The notes: generated from the letters alone by a model not told the origin. A stretch of 64,000 nucleotides of DNA from Mycolicibacterium chlorophenolicum (GCF_001044235.1 NZ_JYNL01000069.1:129295-193294); one strand, 5' to 3'; counted from the first letter of the stretch, positions 1-8,063 are shown. Made by a program: numbers and translations.

Positions 1-1
1 C

Positions 2-286
2 CCGCCGCCGCCGATGGGCGGCTACCCGAACGCCGACTACGGCTACGGAGCACCGCAAGCTCCCCCGGGCACCAACACAATGGCGATCGCATCGCTGGTC
101 GCCTCGATCGTCGGGGTGTGCTGCGGTATCGGCTCGATCATCGGGATCGTGCTCGGCATCCTCGCGCTCAACCAGATCAAGCAGACCCGTCAGGCCGGTC
201 ACGGGCTGGCGGTCGCCGGTATCGCGGTCGGCGCGGTATCGCTGGTGATCAGCCTGGTGTGGAACATCTACGTCTTCAGTTCCTGA
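2..286 (+). CDS. DUF4190 small membrane protein, 5' end outside window
   Basis: This is the C-terminal part of a small membrane protein whose reading frame is already open at the first base, so its true start lies upstream. The visible part has a Pro/Gly/Tyr-rich cytosolic-type segment followed by two hydrophobic helices (around MAIASLVASIVGVCCGIGSI and the last 30 residues) separated by a short basic loop. This is the DUF4190 layout seen in mycobacterial proteins of the Rv1233c type. An in-frame ATG at 14 exists but the same Pro-rich frame continues before it. The next gene, 19 bases downstream, encodes a second protein of the same family, so this looks like a tandem duplication. Function is unknown. 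Confidence 0.75.
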   Translation, partial: PPPPMGGYPNADYGYGAPQAPPGTNTMAIASLVASIVGVCCGIGSIIGIVLGILALNQIKQTRQAGHGLAVAGIAVGAVSLVISLVWNIYVFSS

Positions 287-305
287 CCTTTCCGAAGCGG
301 CACCG

Positions 306-743
306 ATGACCACGAGCGGCCCCGAGCAGCCCTACGACGACGCCGGGCTGCCGCCGCCGGTCTATCCACCGGTGTATCCGGGTGCAGCGCCGCCCGGCTA
401 CGGCGCCGTGCCGTACCCGGCCTATCCGTCGTACCCGTCGTACCCGTCGTACCCGTCGTATCCGGCGTATCCGGGGTATCCGGCGCGGCCGCCGGGCACC
501 AACGGCAAGGCCATCGCCGCGCTGGCGACGGCGCTGGGCGGTCTGATCTGCTGCGGGCTGCCCTCGATCGTGGGCCTGGTGCTGGGAATCATCGCGATGC
601 GCGAGACCCGGCGCACGGGTCAGAAGGGCTTCGGGCTCGCCGCGGCAGCCGTCGTGATCAGCACGCTGCTGATCATCGTCGGTGTCCTCTATGTCGCCCT
701 CACGACGCTGCTGTACGCCGGCAACTGGCAGTGGGCGCCCTAG
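306..743 (+). CDS. DUF4190 small membrane protein with YPS repeats
   Basis: A 145-residue protein. Residues 1-65 are Pro/Tyr-rich, with eight consecutive Tyr-Pro-(Ser/Ala/Gly) triplets, then the PPGTNGKAIAALATALGGL segment that opens the DUF4190 domain and two predicted membrane helices. It resembles the preceding gene in the PPGTN motif, the hydrophobic pattern and the CCG residues, so the two are probably paralogues transcribed together. Low-complexity YP-rich tails of this kind occur on many actinobacterial envelope proteins, but the molecular role is unknown. The stop overlaps the stop of the convergent lyase gene by a few bases. Start: ATG at 306, soon after the previous stop. Confidence 0.85.
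   Translation: MTTSGPEQPYDDAGLPPPVYPPVYPGAAPPGYGAVPYPAYPSYPSYPSYPSYPAYPGYPARPPGTNGKAIAALATALGGLICCGLPSIVGLVLGIIAMRETRRTGQKGFGLAAAAVVISTLLIIVGVLYVALTTLLYAGNWQWAP
414..485 (+). repeat. in-frame 9-base repeat coding Tyr-Pro-x
   Basis: Eight tandem 9-base units (mostly tacccgtcg) encode YPA/YPS/YPG triplets inside the second DUF4190 gene. The central units are nearly identical at DNA level, so copy number could vary between strains by slippage without breaking the frame. Confidence 0.9.
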
Positions 744-1699
744 CCGCTCGGGGGGACGAACCGCTCGCCCAGGCGGCGCATACCGGCCGCTCGGCCCTTG
801 CCGGCGATGACGAGCGCCATCTTGCGGCTGGCCTCGTCGATCATCTCGTCGCCCAGCATCACCGCACCCCGGGCCCCGCCCGCCCGGGAGGTGTGCCACT
901 CGTAGGCCTCGAGGATCAGCTCGGCGTGGTCGTAGGCCTCCTGGCGGGGGCTGAAGATCTCGTTGCCCGCCGCGATCTGGTCGGGATGCAGCACCCACTT
1001 GCCGTCGAAACCCAGCGCCGCGGCCCGACCGGCCACCCGGCGGAAGGCCTCGACGTCGCGCACCTTCAGATACGGTCCGTCGATCGCGTTGATCCCGTTG
1101 GCGCGCGCCGCGATCAGGATCCGCATCAGCACGTGGTGGTAGGCGTCGCCGACGTCGTACCCCTCGGGTTGCTCCCCCACCTCCAGCGTGCGCATGTTCA
1201 GGCTGGCCATCAGGTCGGCGGGACCGAGCACCAGCGCCTGCACGCGCGGGGCGGCGGCGATCTCCTCGATGTTCGTCAGCCCGCGGGCGTCCTCGATCTG
1301 GGCTTCGATGCCGATGCGTCCGACCGGCAGACCGTGCGCGGCCTCGACCTGACCGAGCAGCAGATCGAGCGCATGCACATGTGAGACGTCGGTCACCTTC
1401 GGCAGCACGACGATGTCGATCGACGGCCCCGCCCGGCCGATCACGTCGATCACATCGGTGTGGGTCCACGGCGTGGTCCAGTCGTTGACGCGCACACCGA
1501 GCAGCTGTCCCGCCCATCCCGGTGCGGCCAGCGCGTCCGCGACCTGCTCGCGCGCTTGGGCTTTGGCGTCGGCGGCCACCGCGTCCTCGAGGTCGAGGAA
1601 CACCTCGTCGGCGGGCAGTGTCTTGGCCTTCTCGATCATCTTCGCGCTGCTGCCCGGCACGGACAGGCACGTTCGACGGGGTCGATACCGGTTTTCCAC
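740..1699 (-). CDS. HpcH/HpaI aldolase / CitE-like CoA-ester lyase
   Basis: A CitE-type TIM-barrel lyase that would cleave or form C-C bonds in a CoA ester (malyl-, citramalyl- or related CoA) with Mg2+. The N-terminus YRPRRTCLSVPGS, the DEVFLDLEDAVA acidic metal/substrate motif, IEDARGL and GPADL are the family hallmarks. I chose the GTG at 1699 because the family normally begins a few residues before YRPRRT. Longer starts (ATG at 1726 or 1738) would overlap the divergent gene's promoter and start. It is not in an obvious operon, so the true substrate cannot be told. The gene is convergent with the DUF4190 pair. Confidence 0.85.
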   Translation of the reverse strand: MENRYRPRRTCLSVPGSSAKMIEKAKTLPADEVFLDLEDAVAADAKAQAREQVADALAAPGWAGQLLGVRVNDWTTPWTHTDVIDVIGRAGPSIDIVVLPKVTDVSHVHALDLLLGQVEAAHGLPVGRIGIEAQIEDARGLTNIEEIAAAPRVQALVLGPADLMASLNMRTLEVGEQPEGYDVGDAYHHVLMRILIAARANGINAIDGPYLKVRDVEAFRRVAGRAAALGFDGKWVLHPDQIAAGNEIFSPRQEAYDHAELILEAYEWHTSRAGGARGAVMLGDEMIDEASRKMALVIAGKGRAAGMRRLGERFVPPSG

Positions 1700-1711
1700 A
1701 ACCCCACTCTC

Positions 1712-1717
1712 TACTCT
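1712..1717 (+). promoter_or_regulatory. -10 hexamer for a leaderless MgtE-N/CBS mRNA
   Basis: TACTCT fits the mycobacterial -10 pattern TANNNT and ends 7 bases before the ATG at 1725. Transcription would therefore start at or next to the start codon, which supports that start over upstream in-frame codons. Confidence 0.5.
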
Positions 1718-1724
1718 GACAACC

Positions 1725-3020
1725 ATGGCGTCGGTCAACAGGGTCTATGCGGCCCGGCTCGCGGGAATGGTGGTGCTGGGTCCCGACGGCGAATCGATCG
1801 GCCGCGTGCGCGACGTGGTGATCAGCATCAGCCTGGTCCGGCAACAACCTCGAGTTCTCGGCCTGGTCATCGAATTGCTGACGCGCAAAAGGATTTTCGT
1901 GCCGATTCTGCGGGTGACGGCGATCGAGCCGGGGGCGGTCACGCTGTCCACCGGCAGTGTGTCGCTGCGCCGCTTCTCCCAGCGTCCCGGCGAGGTGCTG
2001 GTGCTGGGCCAGGTGCTCGAGACCCGGGTGCGCGTCGACGACCCCGACCTGACCGAACTGGCCGGGATCGACGTCGTCGTGGTGGATCTGGGCATCGAGC
2101 AGACCCGCACGCGCGACTGGATGGTCACCAGGGTCGCCGTCCGCCCGCAGCGGCGGCTGGGTCGGCGCAGCAATGTCCACACCGTCGACTGGCAGCACGT
2201 CCAGGGCCTCACGCCGTCGGGGTTGGCGATGCCGGATCAGGGTGTGGCTCAGCTGCTCGAGCAGTTCGAGGGGCAGCGCCCCATCGAGGTGGCCGACGCG
2301 ATCCGCGAACTGCCCGCCAAGCGGCGCCACGAGGTGGTCAACGCGCTCGACGACGAACGGCTCGCCGACGTGCTGCAGGAGCTGCCCGAGGACGAGCAGG
2401 TCGCGCTGCTGCGGCAGCTCAAGACCGAGCGTGCCGCCGACGTGCTCGAGGCGATGGATCCCGACGACGCCGCCGACCTGCTGGGCACGATGACCCCGGC
2501 CGACGCCGAGCAGCTGCTGCGCCGGATGGATCCGGAGGACTCCGAGGATGTCCGGCGCCTGCTGAGCCACTCCCCCAACACCGCCGGCGGTCTGATGACG
2601 TCGGAGCCGGTGGTCCTGGCGCCCGACACCACGGTCGCCGAAGCCCTTGCGCGCGTGCGTGATCCGGATCTGACACCGGCGCTGGCGTCGCTGGTGTTCG
2701 TGGTCCGGCCGCCGACCGCGACCCCGACGGGACGCTACCTGGGCTGCGTGCACCTGCAGCGGCTGCTGCGCGAGCCGCCCGCCGAGTTGGTCAGCGGCAT
2801 GGTCGACAAGGACCTGCCCAGCCTGCGGCCGGAGGATTCGCTGGGCGCGTTGAGCCGATACTTCGCCGCCTACAACCTGGTGTGCGGCCCGGTCGTCGAC
2901 GAGGAGAGTCACCTGCTCGGCGCGGTCTCCGTGGACGACGTGCTCGACCACCTGCTGCCCGACGACTGGCGGGAACGAGAAGCCGAGCACGAGATCGCGA
3001 CCGCCGAGAGGCCGATATGA
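1725..3020 (+). CDS. MgtE N-domain / CBS protein lacking the membrane channel
   Basis: A 431-residue soluble protein. Residues about 1-75 look like a PRC-barrel segment (LGPDGESIGRVRDVV). Residues about 165-290 are an MgtE N-terminal superhelical domain, with repeated helices such as LPAKRRHEVVNAL and LQELPEDEQVALLRQL. Residues about 290-420 are a CBS pair introduced by HSPNTAGGLMTSEPV. In true MgtE these cytosolic parts gate a five-helix Mg2+ channel; here the protein stops after the CBS pair and has no membrane helix. It matches M. tuberculosis Rv1232c in layout. Its stop overlaps the start of a DUF1003 membrane-protein gene (ATGA), which suggests the two partners act together, perhaps in divalent-cation sensing. 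That role is inference. Confidence 0.85.
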   Translation: MASVNRVYAARLAGMVVLGPDGESIGRVRDVVISISLVRQQPRVLGLVIELLTRKRIFVPILRVTAIEPGAVTLSTGSVSLRRFSQRPGEVLVLGQVLETRVRVDDPDLTELAGIDVVVVDLGIEQTRTRDWMVTRVAVRPQRRLGRRSNVHTVDWQHVQGLTPSGLAMPDQGVAQLLEQFEGQRPIEVADAIRELPAKRRHEVVNALDDERLADVLQELPEDEQVALLRQLKTERAADVLEAMDPDDAADLLGTMTPADAEQLLRRMDPEDSEDVRRLLSHSPNTAGGLMTSEPVVLAPDTTVAEALARVRDPDLTPALASLVFVVRPPTATPTGRYLGCVHLQRLLREPPAELVSGMVDKDLPSLRPEDSLGALSRYFAAYNLVCGPVVDEESHLLGAVSVDDVLDHLLPDDWREREAEHEIATAERPI

Positions 3021-3559
3021 GCGACGTATCTGCTCGGCAGCGCCTCGACACGCCCAAGAGCACCCGCTCGTTCGCGCCGCGGCTGGACGTCGAGGCGGTC
3101 GGTCGGGTCAGCGAGCGGATCGCGCGCTTCCTCGGGACCGGGCGCTATCTGGCGATCCAGACGATCTTCGTGATCGTGTGGGTGTTCCTCAACATCGGCG
3201 CGTTCGCCTGGCAGTGGGACCCCTACCCGTTCATTCTGCTGAACCTGGCGTTCTCCACCCAGGCGGCCTACGCCGCACCGCTGATCCTGCTGGCGCAGAA
3301 CCGCCAGGAGAACCGGGACCGGGTGTCGCTCGAAGAGGACCGCCGCCGCGCCGAGCAGACCAAGGCCGACACCGAGTATCTGGCGCGCGAACTCGCGGCG
3401 CTGCGGCTCGCGGTCGGCGAGGTGGCCACCCGTGACTACCTGCGCCGCGAGCTCGAGGAGATCCGCGAGATGATCTTCGAGCTCCGTCCCGACGATGCCG
3501 CGGGCGACGGCGAATCGAGCAAACCCGACGGTGAGCGGCGGTCCCGGAAATCCGGATGA
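3017..3559 (+). CDS. DUF1003 membrane protein
   Basis: A 180-residue DUF1003 protein (Rv1231c type). After a basic N-terminus there are two membrane helices (around IQTIFVIVWVFLNIGAFAW and FILLNLAFSTQAAYAAPLIL) joined by a short loop with the family's WDPYPF motif. The membrane part ends in LAQNRQ, followed by a long charged, probably coiled-coil region and an acidic/basic tail. The ATG overlaps the stop of the MgtE-N/CBS gene by four bases, a sign of translational coupling. DUF1003 proteins have no settled biochemical function. The pairing suggests a membrane anchor or channel-like partner for the soluble CBS protein. Confidence 0.85.
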   Translation: MSDVSARQRLDTPKSTRSFAPRLDVEAVGRVSERIARFLGTGRYLAIQTIFVIVWVFLNIGAFAWQWDPYPFILLNLAFSTQAAYAAPLILLAQNRQENRDRVSLEEDRRRAEQTKADTEYLARELAALRLAVGEVATRDYLRRELEEIREMIFELRPDDAAGDGESSKPDGERRSRKSG

Positions 3560-3647
3560 GACAGCTGTGGCCAATGCTGTTACACGGTCGTAGCCGAATA
3601 GGTATGGTGACGGGGTTCACAGGCGATCTCACAGCTAGGACGGTTGA

Positions 3648-4973
3648 GTGCACATAGGGGCAGGAGCGGCCCTCGGAGCAGCGAGGAGTCGCGCCGGACG
3701 CATCGTCCGGATGCCGGCGTTCGGCGTCGCCGCAGTGTTGACCCCCCTGGTGCTCGCCGGCGCCGTCGGCGCCTCCGCACCGTCGACCAACGCCCCGACC
3801 CGCGATGCGGCGGTGATGCCGCTGGCGGCCGTCGCATCGTCGCCCGGCGAATCCGGCGTGTCGGTGGTGGCGGTGGCCAAGACCCCGACCCCGATGCGCA
3901 TCGCCGCAGCCACGGTGTCCGCTCCCCCGCCCGCGGTCGTCGTCAATTCGCCTGGCACGCTGCGCATCCCGTCGATGGCGCTGGCCGCCTACCGGAACGC
4001 CGAAACCAAGATGGCCTCGGCCGCGCCCGGCTGCGGCGTGAGCTGGAACCTGCTGGCCGGCATCGGCCGCATCGAGTCGATGCACGCCAACGGCGGTGCC
4101 ACCGATGCGCGGGGCACCGCGGTGCGGCCGATCTACGGCCCCAGCCTCGACGGCAGCCTGCCCGGTAACGAGGTCATCGTGCAGAGCCGCAACACCGACC
4201 GCGTGGTGTACGCCAGGGCGCTGGGACCCATGCAGTTCCTGCCCGGCACCTGGTCGCGGTACGCCGCCGACGGGGACGGCGACGGCAAAGCCGACGTGCA
4301 GAACGTCTTCGACGCGTCGCTGGCCGCCGCCCGGTACCTGTGCAGCGGCGGCCTGAACCTGCGCAGCCAGACCGATGTCCTGAGCGCGATCCTGCGCTAC
4401 AACAACTCGATGGCCTACGCCCGCAACGTGCTGGCCTGGGCCGCGTCGTACGCCACCGGGGTGGTGCCCGTCGACCTGCCCCCGATCACCGGTGAGGTGC
4501 CCGCCCTCGGGGACAGCCACCTCGACCGGCCCGAAGGGCTCGGGCCCGGCCTGCCGCTCAACGCCGCCGGCCTGCCCGCCAACGATCCGCTGGCCCTGCT
4601 CCAACTCGGGCAGCGCACCGACGTCGCCAGCCTGATCAGCACCAACGTGCCCGGTTTTGCGCCCGGACAGTCGCTCGGCCCGCTGCCCGGCCCCGCGCCG
4701 GCCCCGCAGGCCGCACCGCAACCCGTAGCGCCCCCGCCGCCGGCCTGGGTGCCGCCGTGGATGACGCCCCCGCCGGCCCAGCAGCAGCCCGAGTGCGCGG
4801 TGTTCTGCATCACCAACACCCCCGCTCCCGCCGCGGCACCCGTCATTCCGGCTCCCGCCGCCCCGCCGGTCGCACCGTGGGCGCCGCCCCCGCCAGCCGC
4901 CCCAGCCGCTCCGGCGGCCCCCGGCCCGGCGCTTCCGCCGGCACTGGGTCCGGCACCCGGCCCGGCCGCCTGA
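3648..4973 (+). CDS. secreted lytic transglycosylase-like protein with Pro-rich tail
   Basis: A 441-residue exported protein like Rv1230c. A hydrophobic segment at about 22-45 serves as signal or anchor. The SLT-like domain (about 105-275) contains the probable catalytic Glu at 143 (LAGIGRIES), the LGPMQFLPGTWSRYA motif and a Ca2+-binding-like DGDGDGKAD loop. The C-terminal 150 residues are Pro/Ala-rich with one close cysteine pair (CAVFC) that could form a disulphide. It would cleave the MurNAc-GlcNAc bond of peptidoglycan during wall growth or remodelling. The start is GTG at 3648, preceded by an AGGA motif. The Pro-rich tail is typical of mycobacterial cell-wall proteins and may span or bind the wall. 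Confidence 0.85.
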   Translation: MHIGAGAALGAARSRAGRIVRMPAFGVAAVLTPLVLAGAVGASAPSTNAPTRDAAVMPLAAVASSPGESGVSVVAVAKTPTPMRIAAATVSAPPPAVVVNSPGTLRIPSMALAAYRNAETKMASAAPGCGVSWNLLAGIGRIESMHANGGATDARGTAVRPIYGPSLDGSLPGNEVIVQSRNTDRVVYARALGPMQFLPGTWSRYAADGDGDGKADVQNVFDASLAAARYLCSGGLNLRSQTDVLSAILRYNNSMAYARNVLAWAASYATGVVPVDLPPITGEVPALGDSHLDRPEGLGPGLPLNAAGLPANDPLALLQLGQRTDVASLISTNVPGFAPGQSLGPLPGPAPAPQAAPQPVAPPPPAWVPPWMTPPPAQQQPECAVFCITNTPAPAAAPVIPAPAAPPVAPWAPPPPAAPAAPAAPGPALPPALGPAPGPAA

Positions 4974-4999
4974 GCACTCGGCCGCCGCCGGAGGACGGT

Positions 5000-5024
5000 C
5001 ACCTGCGGCCTACACTCGCAGGTG
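5000..5024 (+). promoter_or_regulatory. mrp promoter: -10 inside an inverted repeat
   Basis: TACACT (5011-5016) lies in the loop of a perfect 8-base inverted repeat, CACCTGCG (5000-5007) and CGCAGGTG (5017-5024), which ends exactly at the ATG of mrp. The mRNA is probably leaderless, and the repeat is well placed for a repressor that would block the -10. Confidence 0.45.
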
Positions 5025-6167
5025 ATGCCTGCGAATACTGCTGACCTGACCGCGGCTGTGCGCGCGTCGCTGTCCAAGGTGATCGACCCCGAACTGCGGC
5101 GCCCCATCACCGATGTCGGCATGGTCAAGAACGTCACCGTCGACGACGACGGATCCGTGCACGTGGAGATCTACCTGACCACGTCGGCCTGCCCGAAGAA
5201 GACGGAGATCTCCGACCGCGTCACCCGGGCCGCCAGCGATGTGCCCGGCACCGGCGCCGTGCGGGTCACCCTCGACGTGATGAACGACGAGCAGCGCGCC
5301 GAACTGCGCAAGCAACTGCGCGGCGACTCCCGCGAGCCGGTGATCCCGTTCGCCCAGCCCGGCTCGCTGACCCGGGTGTACGCGGTGGCCTCCGGCAAGG
5401 GTGGCGTCGGCAAATCCAGCGTCACGGTGAACCTCGCCGCCGCGATGGCCGCCCGCGGCCTGTCGGTCGGCCTGCTCGACGCCGACATCTACGGCCACTC
5501 CGTGCCCCGCATGATGGGCACCACCGACCGGCCCACGCAGGTCGACTCGATGATCCTGCCGCCGGTGGCCCACGACGTGCGGGTGATCTCGATCGCGATG
5601 TTCACCCAGGGCAACACCCCGGTGGTGTGGCGCGGACCGATGCTGCACCGCGCGCTGCAGCAGTTCCTCGCCGACGTCTACTGGGGCGACCTCGATGTGC
5701 TGCTGCTGGACCTGCCTCCGGGCACCGGCGACATCGCGATCTCGGTGTCGCAGCTGATCCCGGGCGCGGAGATCCTGGTGGTCACCACTCCCCAGCTCGC
5801 GGCGGCAGAGGTGGCCGAGCGGGCGGGCGCGATCGCACTGCAGACCCGTCAGCGCATCGCCGGCGTCGTCGAGAACATGTCCGGGCTGCTGATGCCGGAC
5901 GGGTCGACGATGCAGCTGTTCGGCGAGGGCGGCGGCCGCCAGGTCGCCGAGAGCCTGACGCGCTCGGTCGGCGCCGACGTCCCGCTGCTGGGCCAGGTGC
6001 CGCTCGATCCGGCGCTGGTGGCCGCCGGGGACACCGGGGTGCCCCTGGTGCTCAGCGCACCTGACTCGCCGGCAGGTGTCGAACTGCGCAAGATCGCGGA
6101 CTCACTGTCCAGCCGCAAGCGCGGGCTGGCCGGCATGTCGCTGGGTCTGGACCCCGCCGGCCGCTAG
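5025..6167 (+). CDS. mrp: Mrp/ApbC P-loop ATPase, Fe-S carrier family
   Basis: A 380-residue Mrp/NBP35 family protein that in other bacteria binds and passes on Fe-S clusters. It has an N-terminal MIP18/DUF59 domain (residues about 5-95, with VIDPELRRPITDVG) and a deviant Walker A ATPase (ASGKGGVGKSS at about 122-132), plus LLDADIYGHSVPRM and the LLLDLPPGTGD switch. The C-terminal CPxC cluster ligand of most Mrp proteins, expected shortly after VENMSG, is absent: the sequence reads VENMSGLLMPDG. The same loss is seen, from memory, in M. tuberculosis Mrp. The only notable cysteine is in the DUF59 domain (SACPKK). ATG at 5025 was chosen; GTG at 5022 is an alternative. Confidence 0.9.
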   Translation: MPANTADLTAAVRASLSKVIDPELRRPITDVGMVKNVTVDDDGSVHVEIYLTTSACPKKTEISDRVTRAASDVPGTGAVRVTLDVMNDEQRAELRKQLRGDSREPVIPFAQPGSLTRVYAVASGKGGVGKSSVTVNLAAAMAARGLSVGLLDADIYGHSVPRMMGTTDRPTQVDSMILPPVAHDVRVISIAMFTQGNTPVVWRGPMLHRALQQFLADVYWGDLDVLLLDLPPGTGDIAISVSQLIPGAEILVVTTPQLAAAEVAERAGAIALQTRQRIAGVVENMSGLLMPDGSTMQLFGEGGGRQVAESLTRSVGADVPLLGQVPLDPALVAAGDTGVPLVLSAPDSPAGVELRKIADSLSSRKRGLAGMSLGLDPAGR

Positions 6168-6170
6168 TCG

Positions 6171-6572
6171 CTAGGTCGCGTCCGGGTCGAATCGGGTCGG
6201 CCCCGAGTTGTCGACCGGACCGGGCCCCGACTGCGGTTTCTCCGGTGGCGTCTGCGGCTTCTCCGGCGTGCTCGGCGTGTCGAAGCGGCCGGTGAAGATC
6301 GAGTCGTCCCCGTCGAGCAGATGCTTGGTCAGCGCCGCGCGCGGCGTCATACCCCGCAGCTTCTGCAGCTCCGACAGCGGTTCGCGCAGATCGTCGAACT
6401 CCGGGCCCAGATCCTGGCGCAGCTGGCTGGTGGCACCGGAGATGTAGTCGCGCGCCTGGCGCACCGCACCGGACGTCCAGCGGATCGCGCCGGGCAGCCG
6501 TTCAGGCCCGAGGATCACCAGCCCGGCGATCACCAGGACCAGCATCTCGCCCCAGCCGACGTTGGCGAACAT
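6171..6572 (-). CDS. tatB: Sec-independent translocase subunit TatB
   Basis: A 133-residue TatB: a short N-terminal periplasmic end, one membrane helix (GWGEMLVLVIAGLVILGPERLP, with the diagnostic Gly-Pro hinge), then an amphipathic and charged cytosolic region. The C-terminus is Pro-rich with two PEKPQ units and is probably disordered. TatB receives twin-arginine signal peptides for TatA/TatC. Its place directly after htrA on the same strand, 3 bases away, is the conserved mycobacterial order sigE-rseA-htrA-tatB, so it may be co-induced by envelope stress. It is convergent with mrp, with a 3-base gap. Confidence 0.93.
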   Translation of the reverse strand: MFANVGWGEMLVLVIAGLVILGPERLPGAIRWTSGAVRQARDYISGATSQLRQDLGPEFDDLREPLSELQKLRGMTPRAALTKHLLDGDDSIFTGRFDTPSTPEKPQTPPEKPQSGPGPVDNSGPTRFDPDAT

Positions 6573-6575
6573 GGC

Positions 6576-8063
6576 CTAGGTGCTGTTGTCGGCGCCGGGG
6601 GTCACCGTCAAGGTGACGCGACGGCCGTCGCGGACGACCTCGACCGGGGCGGGTTCGCCGATCTTGAGCTGACGGACGGCGACGACCATCTCGTCGGCGT
6701 CGGCGACCTCACGGTTACCGATCTTGACGACGACGTCGTTTTCCAGGATGCCGGCCCGTTCGGCCGGACCGCCCGCCGTCACGTTGGCGATCTGCGCACC
6801 CTTGGACACGTCGTTGCTCACCGAGCGCGCGGTCAGCCCCAGGGTGGGGTGCGCCATCTTGCCGCTCTGGATCAGCGTCTCCACGACCTGCTTGACCTCG
6901 TTGACCGGGATCGCGAACCCGAGCCCGCTGGCGCTGTCCGACAGCGACTTGCCTGCGGTGTTGATGCCGATGACCTCGGAGTTCATGTTGATCAGCGGGC
7001 CGCCGGAGTTGCCGTGGTTGATCGACGCGTCGGTCTGCACGCCGTCGATGACGGTGTCGGTGTCCGACCCGTCGCCGGACAGCGGCACGGGCCGGTGCAG
7101 CGCGCTGATGATGCCGTGGGTGACCGTGCTGCGCAGGCCCAGCGGGGCACCGGCGGCGATCACCTCTTCACCGACACGCAGCTTCTCGGAGTCCCCGAGC
7201 CGGGCCACGACGAGGTTGTCGACGTTGTCGACCTTGAGCACCGCCAGGTCGGTCTTCGGGTCACGGCCGACCAGGTTGGCGGGGACCTCTTTGCCGTCGT
7301 TGAAGACGACCGACATCTTGAACTTGCTCGGGTTGGTGGCCGCCTCGGAGATCACGTGGTTGTTGGTCACGATGTAGCCGCGGCCGTCGACGATGACCCC
7401 GGAGCCCTGCGCCCCCTCGGTGTCGCTGGTCGCCTCCACCGTCACCACCGAATCGGCAACGGCGGCAGCCACTTTCGCGAACTGACCCTGCGGCGGCTCG
7501 CCGTTGTCGCTGGTCTCCAACGTCACCTTCGACGTGGTGAACGCCTCGACCACCTCGGCGGTCTTGCGGCCCACCAGGCCGCCGGCGATGCCGATCACCA
7601 GCGCGACGATGGCCAGCACGCCCAGTGCGACGTAGGAGACCTTCCCGCCGAACAGCACGTCGCGCACACCCAACTTGCCGGCCGGCGCGCTGACCGCGGC
7701 GGGAGCGCTGTGGGTGAGCGCCGGGGTGCCCAGCCCGACGGGCGCGCCCGGGTTGCGCCACGGATCGTCGGCGTCGTCGCCGGCGCCGTCGCGCTCGGCG
7801 TCGAGGGCTCCCGAGTCGGTGGGGTGGCGCTGCAGCGAGTCGCCGCCCTGGTACGGCCGGCCGAAGGCCTCGGCCAGTACCGGGTCCGGCGGTTGGTCCT
7901 TGGGGGCGTACTCGCCCTGATCGCGCGCCTGACCCTTGTTGACGAACGAGCCGTCCACGCCGTCGGGCCTGCCGAAGGCGCGCTGAGCCGCCGGATCAAC
8001 CGGCGGACGCGACACGGGGCGCGGTTCGAGACGTTCCCGACCGGTCTGGTCCAGATTGGTCAC
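6576..8063 (-). CDS. htrA: HtrA/DegP-type membrane-anchored serine protease with PDZ
   Basis: A 495-residue protease of the envelope-stress block. A cytosolic disordered N-terminus (1-140) carries two copies of a DPxxxxAFGRP motif (about 23-33 and 60-70). One membrane helix follows (about 143-165), then the trypsin-like domain with catalytic His236 (TNNHVI), Asp272 (PKTDLAV) and Ser353 (HGNSGGP), and a C-terminal PDZ domain from about residue 400. The start is GTG at 8063 with a GAAAGG motif upstream. It lies downstream of rseA and sigE and would act on misfolded proteins outside the membrane. In M. tuberculosis this is Rv1223, usually reported as essential or close to it. Confidence 0.95.
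   Translation of the reverse strand: MTNLDQTGRERLEPRPVSRPPVDPAAQRAFGRPDGVDGSFVNKGQARDQGEYAPKDQPPDPVLAEAFGRPYQGGDSLQRHPTDSGALDAERDGAGDDADDPWRNPGAPVGLGTPALTHSAPAAVSAPAGKLGVRDVLFGGKVSYVALGVLAIVALVIGIAGGLVGRKTAEVVEAFTTSKVTLETSDNGEPPQGQFAKVAAAVADSVVTVEATSDTEGAQGSGVIVDGRGYIVTNNHVISEAATNPSKFKMSVVFNDGKEVPANLVGRDPKTDLAVLKVDNVDNLVVARLGDSEKLRVGEEVIAAGAPLGLRSTVTHGIISALHRPVPLSGDGSDTDTVIDGVQTDASINHGNSGGPLINMNSEVIGINTAGKSLSDSASGLGFAIPVNEVKQVVETLIQSGKMAHPTLGLTARSVSNDVSKGAQIANVTAGGPAERAGILENDVVVKIGNREVADADEMVVAVRQLKIGEPAPVEVVRDGRRVTLTVTPGADNST

Noticed and set aside
414..485. Possible CRISPR or minisatellite locus
   Set aside because: The units are adjacent, without spacers, in frame with the Pro/Tyr-rich protein, so it is a coding repeat.
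1700..1738. Longer starts for the CitE-like gene
   Set aside because: They would overlap the divergent gene's start and promoter, and the family starts just before YRPRRT.
276..2990. Long minus-strand open frame of about 900 codons across the DUF4190, lyase and MgtE-N genes
   Set aside because: It is Arg/Gln/His-rich low-information sequence antiparallel to well-supported genes, a normal effect of high GC content.
3231..4721. Minus-strand open frame opposite the lytic transglycosylase gene
   Set aside because: Composition follows the Pro/Ala-rich plus-strand gene; no recognisable domain.
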